Below, one piece after another: positions 1-5,803 of a DNA stretch of 9,624 nucleotides. Position numbers and translations under genes: made by a program. Origin of the DNA: CALARM01 sp964431735 (GTDB lineage: Bacteria; Vulcanimicrobiota; SpSt-956; JAKJGF01); NCBI GenBank assembly GCA_964431735.1, contig CAYSLJ010000215.1:1-9624 (forward strand), in the 5' to 3' direction. The notes under the pieces are model-generated. The model was not told where the DNA came from. It did not search any database and saw only the letters and a list, made by a program, of their open reading frames with translations. Position 1 is the stretch's first letter. Every line of letters begins with the position of its first letter.

Positions 1-8
1 GCGTCACG
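1..8. repeat. Fragment of a GCGTCAC heptamer array
   Basis: The window opens with GCGTCACG, the exact unit plus first base of the heptamer arrays at 3736-3764 and 5812-5840. One unit alone could be chance, but the position (beyond the 3' end of feoB, at a transcription-unit boundary) matches the other arrays, so this may be the end of a longer array cut by the window. The rest of 1-82 holds only small dyads: ACGAT/ATCGT at 6-19, AACTC/GAGTT at 45-63 and TAGTG/CACTA at 52-69. None is followed by a T run in the feoB direction, so no terminator is called. Confidence 0.35.
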
Positions 9-82
9 ATACAAATCGTAATTAAGATGTAGTTATTTCCTGACAACTCCTTAGTGTTGAGTTTCACTATAAAGTAAAAAAA

Positions 83-2152
83 TTATTCTATTCCAACAAG
101 TGTGCCTCCTTGATATACAATAAATGATATAAACCAGGCAATACCTGTAGTATATAATAATATAAATAATGTATATTTAATTCCTGTTTCTTTGTATATT
201 ACTGACATGGCAGACAGACATGGCATATAAAGCAAAACGAATAATAAAAGTGATATAGCTTTCAGTGGAGAGAAGTTATTATCTTTTTTTATAGCTTCTT
301 TAAGAGAAATGGAATTTTCATCAACTTCTTCCAGATTATATATAGTTCCAATAGTTGCTATTACTACTTCTTTTGCCGCCAGACCGGATACAAGAGCAAT
401 ACCTGATTTCCAGTCCAGGCCAAGAGGTCTTATTAAAGGTTCTATCAATTTTCCTGCCTGGCCGGCATAACTTCCTTCCAGAAGATTTTTATTCTTTTCT
501 GGAACCGGAAAAGATGTAATAAACCATATAATGATTGAACATATAAGGATAAATGTACCTGCTTTCTGAAGATAAAGCTTTGATCGCTCCCACGTATGTA
601 GCAAAAGGGTTTTTAATGTCGGAATTCTGTAAGGAGGAAGTTCCATTATAAAAAAAGATGTTTCTTCCGGAAACATGTATTTTGAGAGAATGCTGGCCAT
701 AATTACAGATAATATGATACCTGAAAAATAAATAGAGAACATAACTGTTCCTGCGAACTGAGCAGTGAAAAAGGCTGATATGAATAATGAATAAACAGGT
801 AATTTTGCACTGCAACTCATAAAGGGTAATATAAATATTGTAATAAGACGGTTTTTTTTGCTGTCAATAGTTCTTGTAGCCATAACGGCAGGTACAGTAC
901 ATCCGAAACCAATAATTATAGGTATGAATGCCTTTCCGTGAATTCCTATTTTATGCATTATTTTATCCATAATAAAAGCTATTCTGGCCATATACCCTGT
1001 ATCTTCCAGAAGAGCTATTACAAAAAATAATATTATGATATTTGGCAGAAAAATCAATACATTCCCGACACCTCCTGTTATACCGTCCACAAGAAGAGAT
1101 TTTAACATTCTATCTTTAAATAGATAATTTATGCCATTCCCGATTAAGGCTACAAGATTTTCAATCCATTCCATAGGATAGCTTCCCAGAGTAAATGTAA
1201 TATGAAACATAAGCCACATAGAAAGAATAAATATAGGAATTCCGAGAAACCTGTTTGTCACTATATTATCAATTTTTTCTGTAATTAATATTTTTTCTTC
1301 TTGAGGACAGATAAGATTTTTTTTCAGGAGATTTTTTATGAATTTATATCTTTCTTCCGATATTATATATTCAGCTTCTTTACCATAGAAATTTTTTAAA
1401 TATTCTCTGCTTTTTTCTGCTATTTCTATTAATTCTTCATGGAATTCAAGTTTTTCTATTATTTCTTTATCATATTCAAGTAGTTTTATAGAAATCCAAC
1501 GTGAAGAATAATTTTTAAGGATTCCCTTTTCTTTTATAAAATTTGTCAGCTTTTCCAATTCCTGTTCCAGTTTTTCCGAATAAAGAAGGATATTTTTACC
1601 ATTTAATGGATTTATTATTATGTTTATCAAATTTTCTATACCTTCCGATTTGCTTGCTACAGTTCTTAGAACAGGGACATTGAGGGCTTTTGAAATTGAC
1701 TCTATATCAATTTTATATCCCTTTGCTTCTGCTTCATCCATCATGTTGAATGAAAGTATAACAGGTTTTTCTGTTTCTATAAGTTGAATGGCAAGATAGA
1801 GATTTCTTTCCAGATTTGATGAGTCTATTACATCTACAATTATATCGATCTTTCCGTCTATTATAAAATTTCTTGCTACAATTTCTTCAGGGGAAAAATC
1901 TGTTAAGCTGTATGTTCCGGGTAAATCAACTATTTGTATTGTTCTATTTTTAAATTTACATAACCCTTCTTTTTTTTCTACAGTAACACCGGGATAATTT
2001 CCTACATGCTGCCGTGCTCCTGTAATACTGTTAAAAAGAGTTGTTTTCCCGGAATTCGGGTTACCTGCAAGGGCAACTATTAGATTTTTTTTACTATCTC
2101 TTTTACAGATGTTTCTACAGGTTTTTTTCTCCTGAAATAAACATTTACTCAT
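83..2152 (-). CDS. feoB: FeoB, ferrous iron transport GTPase/permease
   Basis: Inner-membrane Fe(II) importer with an N-terminal GTPase domain. The 689 residues are within the usual FeoB range. G motifs are visible: G1 GNPNSGKT at 30-37, G2 T57 in YPGVTVEK, G3 DLPG at 76-79, G4 NMMD at 136-139 and a G5-like ASKSEG at 166-171. A helical linker follows to about 290, then the membrane part with two gate-like repeats carrying conserved cysteines: GFGCTVPAVMATR (C418) and PFMSCSAKLPVY (C447). A late MPCLSAM (C645) is also seen. The N terminus adds about 25 residues before the G domain, with Cys at 4, 12 and 16; many FeoBs start directly at the G domain. The start is set by an ATGA overlap with feoA, so the two are translationally coupled. 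The gene is complete and very AT-rich. Confidence 0.97.
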   Translation of the reverse strand: MSKCLFQEKKTCRNICKRDSKKNLIVALAGNPNSGKTTLFNSITGARQHVGNYPGVTVEKKEGLCKFKNRTIQIVDLPGTYSLTDFSPEEIVARNFIIDGKIDIIVDVIDSSNLERNLYLAIQLIETEKPVILSFNMMDEAEAKGYKIDIESISKALNVPVLRTVASKSEGIENLINIIINPLNGKNILLYSEKLEQELEKLTNFIKEKGILKNYSSRWISIKLLEYDKEIIEKLEFHEELIEIAEKSREYLKNFYGKEAEYIISEERYKFIKNLLKKNLICPQEEKILITEKIDNIVTNRFLGIPIFILSMWLMFHITFTLGSYPMEWIENLVALIGNGINYLFKDRMLKSLLVDGITGGVGNVLIFLPNIIILFFVIALLEDTGYMARIAFIMDKIMHKIGIHGKAFIPIIIGFGCTVPAVMATRTIDSKKNRLITIFILPFMSCSAKLPVYSLFISAFFTAQFAGTVMFSIYFSGIILSVIMASILSKYMFPEETSFFIMELPPYRIPTLKTLLLHTWERSKLYLQKAGTFILICSIIIWFITSFPVPEKNKNLLEGSYAGQAGKLIEPLIRPLGLDWKSGIALVSGLAAKEVVIATIGTIYNLEEVDENSISLKEAIKKDNNFSPLKAISLLLFVLLYMPCLSAMSVIYKETGIKYTLFILLYTTGIAWFISFIVYQGGTLVGIE

Positions 2153-2394
2153 AAATTAATTACCTCTTCTTCGATTTTTACCATTGAAGCTTCTGATTTT
2201 CTGAGAGAAAGGAGATAATTCTTTAATTTAAATTCCAGAGGATCGCCGAGAGGAGCTTCTTTTATCATCTCTACCGTAGTGCCGGGAGTTAAACCCATAT
2301 CAAGTAATCTTCTGTGTATATGTAAATGATTATTACATATTATTTCTTTCACTATACCTTTTTCGCGTTTTTTTAAATCTATTAATGTTTTCAT
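2149..2394 (-). CDS. feoA: FeoA, SH3-like partner of FeoB
   Basis: Small cytoplasmic protein of 81 residues, the usual size for FeoA, which is needed for full FeoB activity. Family hallmarks are visible: RRLLDMGLTPGT (about residues 28-39), the hydrophobic EMIKEAPLGDPLEFKL strand region, and a late LRKSEASMVKIE that matches the common LRKxEA ending. Its TGA stop overlaps the feoB ATG by 4 bp. The ATG at 2394 is preceded by GAGGAGC at a rather long spacing (about 12 nt). A 126-bp gap separates it from the upstream small membrane gene, so feoAB may have its own promoter, read through from fur, or use both. Confidence 0.95.
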   Translation of the reverse strand: MKTLIDLKKREKGIVKEIICNNHLHIHRRLLDMGLTPGTTVEMIKEAPLGDPLEFKLKNYLLSLRKSEASMVKIEEEVINL

Positions 2395-2475
2395 GGTTTT
2401 TACTTGCTCCTCGAATTTATTTTTATTTCCAGTAGAATCCAGTGTGTAATTAATTATAAAAAAGCTGTTATAGAT

Positions 2476-2491
2476 AAATTATAAATAATTT
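2476..2491. promoter_or_regulatory. AT-rich inverted repeat upstream of feoA, possible Fur site
   Basis: AAATTAT-AA-ATAATTT is a perfect 7-2-7 inverted repeat, centred about 90 bp upstream of the feoA start in the 126-bp gap after the small membrane gene. Position and AT-rich dyad form suit a Fur operator, but it does not closely match the classical GATAATGATWATCATTATC box. Such dyads arise easily in DNA this AT-rich, so this is a weak call. No clear promoter or terminator was found elsewhere in 2395-2520. Confidence 0.25.
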
Positions 2492-2520
2492 TTTCTAACT
2501 GTGAGATCATTAATTGTGGT

Positions 2521-2793
2521 TTATATAAAGGACAGAGGAGGAGCTCTTGTGGATGAGAGTATTTTCTCTGGAGACAGTTTATTAAAAATAAAAGTAATAT
2601 TTAAAATTTTCAAAATTTTATGTGAGAAGAAAATTGTAAATATGAACATAGCCAGGGAAGAAAAAGCATTTTCCCACTGGCAGAAAGGACAGTTGTTTTC
2701 GTCTGTAAATCCTCCATGTTTATGAAAAGGTGCATGTAACGGAATAATAATCAGTAATAATAAAAGGAGAAGAGCAATTTTTATTTTCAACAT
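2521..2793 (-). CDS. Small His/Cys membrane protein, copy A (DUF2946-like layout)
   Basis: A 90-residue protein. A basic N terminus and one hydrophobic segment (about 6-19) are followed by H20, H24 and H26 in PLHAPFHKH. A CPFCQWE motif (C35, C38) comes next, then a second hydrophobic stretch (about 44-60) and a C-terminal RAPP at 83-86. It is paralogous to the protein at 3372-3656, sharing PLHxPFHxH, CxFCQWE, FSxL, FIF and RAPP. The mix of early His, a CxxC and a late RAPP resembles the DUF2946 family of small exported proteins; that is a resemblance by eye, not a search result. The His/Cys loop probably faces the periplasm. The ATG overlaps the end of fur by 7 bp (ATGTTGA), so it is co-translated with the regulator and precedes feoAB. 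Metal binding is inferred; the function is unknown. Confidence 0.8.
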   Translation of the reverse strand: MLKIKIALLLLLLLIIIPLHAPFHKHGGFTDENNCPFCQWENAFSSLAMFIFTIFFSHKILKILNITFIFNKLSPEKILSSTRAPPLSFI

Positions 2794-3206
2794 TTACTGT
2801 CACACACCCCCATTACTTCTACTATATGGTTCTGATGGATAAAATTATTTTTCTTGCAAATATCTTCCAGAAATTTATGTAAATCAGGATCTTCAAATTC
2901 GGTAATTCTTTTGCATTTCGTACAGATTAAATGGTGGTGGGGAGTATGTTCGTAAATATGCTCATAATAGACCTGCCCCTTATCGTCAAAGAATTTCTGT
3001 ATCAGTTCTGCGTCTATCATCTGATTGAGTATTCTGAATAAAGTAGCTCTTGAGATATTATTTTTCCCGGCTTCTTTTCTTATATCTTCAAGTTTTAAAT
3101 GACTGTGTGTACCGAAAAGATAATTTAATATTATCTTTTTCGCCTGTGTAAATCTCTGATTTTTAGATTTTAAATAAGTGTTGTATTTTTGTTCCGCATT
3201 TAACAT
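2787..3206 (-). CDS. fur: Fur-family metal-responsive repressor
   Basis: DNA-binding repressor of the Fur superfamily. Numbered from the longest frame (ATG at 3227, 146 aa), it has an N-terminal winged helix with RFTQAKKIILNYL and the recognition helix ISRATLFRILNQM (58-70). FDDKGQVYYEH and the metal-rich HTPHHHLICTKCKR follow, giving H97-H99, C102 and C105. It ends GVCDSKC, so the second Cys pair is CX3C rather than the usual CX2C. I chose the ATG at 3206 (139 aa, MLNAEQ) because the perfect promoter at 3240-3267 should start transcripts near 3233, leaving about 6 nt before the ATG at 3227; CAGGT also lies at a usable distance before 3206. A leaderless start at 3227 is the alternative. The feoAB linkage favours iron as the signal, but Zur or another subtype cannot be excluded. 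Confidence 0.9.
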   Translation of the reverse strand: MLNAEQKYNTYLKSKNQRFTQAKKIILNYLFGTHSHLKLEDIRKEAGKNNISRATLFRILNQMIDAELIQKFFDDKGQVYYEHIYEHTPHHHLICTKCKRITEFEDPDLHKFLEDICKKNNFIHQNHIVEVMGVCDSKC

Positions 3207-3239
3207 AACTTTGATACCTGGTCTCATTATTTTTTCTTA

Positions 3240-3267
3240 ATTATAACAGTTAAAAAATATTTGTCAA
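3240..3267 (-). promoter_or_regulatory. Perfect-consensus sigma70-type promoter for fur
   Basis: On the minus strand TTGACA (3267-3262) and TATAAT (3245-3240) are separated by 16 bp. Both hexamers match the housekeeping consensus at all six positions. The predicted start lies near 3233, just ahead of the fur coding region. A promoter this strong normally needs a repressor, which fits autoregulation, although I find no convincing dyad directly over these elements. Confidence 0.8.
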
Positions 3268-3320
3268 GTTTTATGGAAAAAATTCTTTAAAAAAGAGGAA
3301 CTTCTGTGGTACGGGCAAAT

Positions 3321-3349
3321 TATAATATATAAAATTAAATTTTATTTAT
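3321..3349 (+). promoter_or_regulatory. -10 element and overlapping palindromic operator candidate
   Basis: TATAAT lies at 3321-3326 on the plus strand; no good -35 is seen 17 bp upstream. Directly over the expected start site is the 17-bp palindrome ATAAAATT-A-AATTTTAT (3329-3345, perfect 8-1-8). It extends to 3325-3349 with a single mismatched pair (3328/3346). The odd-centred AT-rich symmetry is that of Fur-superfamily operators such as the 7-1-7 box, and the neighbouring gene is a Fur-family regulator. Repression of the 94-aa gene by that regulator is inferred. Confidence 0.45.
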
Positions 3350-3371
3350 AAATGAACATTCCGGGATTTTT

Positions 3372-3656
3372 ATGCAGAAGAAAATAATTGCCTTTACAGT
3401 ATTAATATTATTTCTCGTAATTCCTCTTCATATTCCTTTTCATATTCATTATGATGCAGACGGCCACGGCTGTGTTTTCTGCCAGTGGGAACAGTATTTT
3501 TCCGGTCTTAATGTTTTTATTTTCTCTGTATATTTCTTCTTTACAGTTCTTTTATCGGTAATTTACAGGTTCACGTATTTTTATTGTTTTCTATCCACCG
3601 GTTTTAACTCCATAAGAGCACCTCCTGAAGTCATTTCTTATAGCCAGATACGGTAA
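3372..3656 (+). CDS. Small His/Cys membrane protein, copy B (DUF2946-like layout)
   Basis: A 94-residue paralogue of the protein at 2521-2793, divergent from fur. A basic MQKK start and hydrophobic segment (5-18) lead to PLHIPFHIH, with H20, H24 and H26 at exactly the same residue numbers as in copy A. An acidic DADGH stretch with an extra H32 follows, then GCVFCQWE (C34, C37), a second hydrophobic segment (about 43-65, rich in Phe and Tyr) and RAPP at 82-85. The loop between the segments is the likely metal-binding part and should face the periplasm. The start is ATG, with GGGA about 5 nt upstream. A palindrome over its promoter suggests control by the adjacent Fur-type regulator. The permease gene begins 124 bp downstream on the same strand, but a dyad and a heptamer array lie between. 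The function is unknown. Confidence 0.78.
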   Translation: MQKKIIAFTVLILFLVIPLHIPFHIHYDADGHGCVFCQWEQYFSGLNVFIFSVYFFFTVLLSVIYRFTYFYCFLSTGFNSIRAPPEVISYSQIR

Positions 3657-3668
3657 GTCATTATTGTT

Positions 3669-3694
3669 CATAATATTACATTATGGGTAATATT
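3669..3694 (+). promoter_or_regulatory. Two nested dyads: operator or weak terminator
   Basis: Two perfect inverted repeats overlap here: CATAAT-N5-ATTATG (3669-3685) and AATATTAC-N7-GTAATATT (3672-3694). They lie 12-16 nt after the stop of the 94-aa gene and about 90-110 bp before the permease start. The second is followed by a T-rich run (TTTTATTTTAT, 3693-3703), so as RNA it could be a terminator. However, its stem has only one G-C pair and would be weak. As DNA it could be a Fur/Zur-type operator for the cassette; a GATAAT hexamer at 3715-3720 is a possible -10 downstream. I cannot tell which. Confidence 0.35.
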
Positions 3695-3735
3695 TTATTT
3701 TATGTGTATTTTATGATAATCCTTACATAATTCTC

Positions 3736-3764
3736 GCGTCACGCATCACGCGTCACGCGTCACG
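3736..3764. repeat. GCGTCAC heptamer array, left edge of the permease cassette
   Basis: There are four tandem 7-bp units, GCGTCAC, GCATCAC, GCGTCAC and GCGTCAC, plus one base. The array ends 16 bp before the TTG start of the permease gene. The last two units and flank (ACGCGTCACGCGTCACGAA, 19 bp) recur exactly in the array at 5812-5840, in the same orientation. If transcription starts upstream, near the dyads, the array lies in the leader of the cassette mRNA. Its final GTCAC (3759-3763) can pair with GTGAC (3771-3775), placing the purine-rich GAAAGAA that could act as a ribosome-binding site in the loop. Confidence 0.9.
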
Positions 3765-3780
3765 AAAGAAGTGACTTTAT

Positions 3781-4698
3781 TTGGAATTTATATCTAATTT
3801 TACTGTTATATTAATCAGTATAATATTGGAAGCTCTTCCTTTTATTTTACTCGGTTCTCTTGCTTCCGGCATTATAGAGGTTTTTGTTTCGGAACAGTTT
3901 ATCTGTAGAATATTAAGCCGCAGAGGATATATATCAATGATTGTTGCGTCATTTACAGGTCTCATTTTACCTGTATGTGAATGCACCACTGTTCCTGTAT
4001 CAAGGAGGCTTATAGTTAAAGGTGTTCCTTTCTATGCGGTAGTTACTTTTATGGTTGCAGTGCCGCAGATAAATCTTCTGACTATTTTTTCTACCTCTAT
4101 AGCTTTTTCATATAATATAAAAATAATACTTATAAGAATATTAACAGGTTTTCTTATATCCCTGGCAGCAGGTATTTTGTCTGTATTTATCTTTAAAGAA
4201 AGAGGTAAAGACCTTTATATTGAAGGTAAGAATGAAAAATGCTGTCATAGTATTGTAAGTCATAGCCATGAAGACGTTATTTCTTTATGGAAAAAAATTG
4301 GTAAACTTATGGAAGCTACAATTGATGATTTTTTTTATATAGGTTTTTATTTTCTTACAGGTGCTTTCTGTGCTGCTGCTGTGCAGACATTTTTCCCGAA
4401 ACAAATCCTTTCCGATATGGCTTCTGGTGAGATTTTGTCCATAGTTTTAATGATGGCTGCGTCTTATCTTCTGTGCCTCTGTTCAGAGGCAAATGCTTTT
4501 ATTGCAAAGAGTTTTTCCAGGCAGTTCCCCTTAGGATCGGTTATGGCTTTTATGCTCTTCGGACCTATGATAGATTTAAGAATTACCTTTATGCTTTTCG
4601 GAGCATTAAGAAAAAGAGTGGTTGTAAAATTAATGTTATTAATAATCAGTCTTAATTTTATCGCTGCTCTCATAATTAATTTTTTATTTAAGAGGTGA
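3781..4698 (+). CDS. COG0701 (YraQ/DUF318/UPF0718) family permease
   Basis: Polytopic inner-membrane protein of 305 residues with about eight hydrophobic segments in two homologous halves. The first half has the family's Cys motif LPVCECTTVPVSRRLI (C66, C68) followed by KGVPFYAVVTFMVAVPQ. The second has CLCSEANAFIAKSF (C232, C234) and AFMLFGPMIDLR. Close family members often read CECG where this one has CECT. The loop between the halves (about 140-170) carries CCHSIVSHSHED, a possible metal-binding cluster (C154, C155, H156, H161, H163). The start is TTG at 3781, fitting the usual IILEALPFILLGSLASG N-terminal pattern; no better in-frame start is seen. It is followed 5 bp later by its usual DUF1980 partner. 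Substrate unknown: the family includes the organoarsenical exporter ArsP, and pairs like this have been linked to zinc control, but here that is inference. Confidence 0.9.
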   Translation: MEFISNFTVILISIILEALPFILLGSLASGIIEVFVSEQFICRILSRRGYISMIVASFTGLILPVCECTTVPVSRRLIVKGVPFYAVVTFMVAVPQINLLTIFSTSIAFSYNIKIILIRILTGFLISLAAGILSVFIFKERGKDLYIEGKNEKCCHSIVSHSHEDVISLWKKIGKLMEATIDDFFYIGFYFLTGAFCAAAVQTFFPKQILSDMASGEILSIVLMMAASYLLCLCSEANAFIAKSFSRQFPLGSVMAFMLFGPMIDLRITFMLFGALRKRVVVKLMLLIISLNFIAALIINFLFKR

Positions 4699-4703
4699 TA
4701 TGA

Positions 4704-5435
4704 TTGACTGTTATAGATAAAGAATTTTCCCGGCTAATCGTACTTTCGCTCGTCATTCTTGGTATATTAAATCTTTTTATGGCTGAAACAATAGGTAAAC
4801 TTGTTCATCCGAGAATGTATCCTTTTAATGTTTTTACACTTATATTTATCAGTATTATGTTTATTTATCAGGCTTTAAGTATGGGGAAAGGAAAAGAAAT
4901 TTCCAGGTTTAATCCGAAAATAATAATATTTTTTATTCCTCTTATACTTGCGGCATTTTTTGGAGTTACCTCCCTCGGTTCCGGTGTTGCATCAAACAGG
5001 GGCATGGCAGCCGGGTTTTTCGGAGGTACAGGTAAGGGCAACAGACAGCTTGTTGAAAGGTGTAAAGTAAACGGAACTATTGTATTTAATGAAAATGATT
5101 ATTTTAACCTTTCAGAAGAACTGCTTGATAATATAAAATCTTATGACGGAGAAAAAATTGAAATAAAGGGATTTGTATTTAAAATGAATGATTTTGGCGA
5201 ACATCAGATAGGTATTGGAAGGATTGGTATATGGTGCTGTCTTGCCGATTCTATTATGTTCAGCTTTATCTGTGAAACTCATGAAGCCAGAAGTTTTTCT
5301 GTAAATGATTGGATAATTGTAGAAGGCGTATTGAAGGCCGGAACCTATAAAAATTCCGCAGTTCCTTTTATTAAAGTGACATCTATAAATAAGATAACCC
5401 GGCCGGAAAATCCTTATGTATATTTAAAATTATGA
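4704..5435 (+). CDS. DUF1980/TIGR03943 family membrane protein, permease partner
   Basis: A 243-residue protein of the YcgQ-like family that is typically encoded next to a COG0701 permease, as here. Hydrophobic segments lie at about 11-28, 42-60 and 72-92, with the family-like HPRMYPFNVF between the first two. The C-terminal soluble domain has IEIKGFVF (about 153-160) and GRIGIWCCLADSIMF (C178, C179), matching the conserved R-x-x-I-x-CC-x-AD signature, then WIIVEGVL. The TTG at 4704 is the first possible codon after an in-frame TGA at 4701 and has AGAGG at 4691-4695, 8 nt upstream. The nearby ATG at 4700 is out of frame and hits a stop within seven codons. Genes are 5 bp apart, so co-translation with the permease is likely. 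The pair is thought to act as one transport or metal-handling unit; the biochemical role is not known. Confidence 0.87.
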   Translation: MTVIDKEFSRLIVLSLVILGILNLFMAETIGKLVHPRMYPFNVFTLIFISIMFIYQALSMGKGKEISRFNPKIIIFFIPLILAAFFGVTSLGSGVASNRGMAAGFFGGTGKGNRQLVERCKVNGTIVFNENDYFNLSEELLDNIKSYDGEKIEIKGFVFKMNDFGEHQIGIGRIGIWCCLADSIMFSFICETHEARSFSVNDWIIVEGVLKAGTYKNSAVPFIKVTSINKITRPENPYVYLKL

Positions 5436-5453
5436 ATAATCAGGAGGATAATA

Positions 5454-5777
5454 ATGAAGATATGTACAGGTATATGTTTGATAATGATTTTTTTCTCTGC
5501 TGTCTGTTTCTGTCAGGATATTAATAATACTGCTGATTCGAATTCGCAGAAACAGTCCGACAGTGACGATTTGCATGTAAAAAGAAGGGATGATTATGTG
5601 AAGATGTCTGTGTTGCTTGAAGTTACTGAACAACCCTGGAGACATCCTGAAAGGGTAAAGTATTTATGGATGAGAAATATATATATAGGTATGATTGGTC
5701 TTTTTTTGATAGCTCTTCGTCCAAGGATTAATAAATATATTCACGGAGGAGGTAAGATAAAAATTATTGAATTGTGA
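5454..5777 (+). CDS. Unrecognised small membrane protein, third gene of the permease cassette
   Basis: A 107-residue protein I do not recognise. An N-terminal signal-like segment MKICTGICLIMIFFSAVCFC (1-20) has four Cys (4, 8, 18, 20). A polar Ser/Asp/Asn/Gln-rich linker (21-40) follows, then a charged part with EQPWRHPERVKYLW (59-72). A probable membrane helix lies at about 75-89 (IYIGMIGLFLIAL), with a short basic tail RPRINKYIHGGGK. If the first segment is cleaved, the protein is a single-pass membrane protein with a periplasmic region of about 50 residues. AVCFC is not a clean lipobox. The start is well supported by AGGAGG at 5442-5447, 6 nt before the ATG. It lies 18 bp after the DUF1980-type gene and is probably cotranscribed; an accessory role for the transporter is a guess from position. 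Confidence 0.75.
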   Translation: MKICTGICLIMIFFSAVCFCQDINNTADSNSQKQSDSDDLHVKRRDDYVKMSVLLEVTEQPWRHPERVKYLWMRNIYIGMIGLFLIALRPRINKYIHGGGKIKIIEL

Positions 5778-5803
5778 CTTTTTCTGACCCGTAATTGCTG
5801 AAT

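Noticed and set aside
45..69. Terminator after feoB
   Set aside because: The two 5-bp dyads overlap each other and no T run follows them on the minus strand; the T run lies before them.
2395..2520. Riboswitch or structured leader before feoA
   Set aside because: The 126-bp gap is very AT-rich, with only a short dyad and no recognisable riboswitch core.
2501..2725. Open frame on the plus strand opposite the 90-aa membrane protein
   Set aside because: It is antisense to a gene supported by its paralogue, its overlap with fur and shared motifs. It has no recognisable protein features.
3736..3764. CRISPR array
   Set aside because: Units are 7 bp in direct tandem with no spacers, and no cas genes are present. 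The same holds for the arrays at 5812-5840 and 7810-7836.
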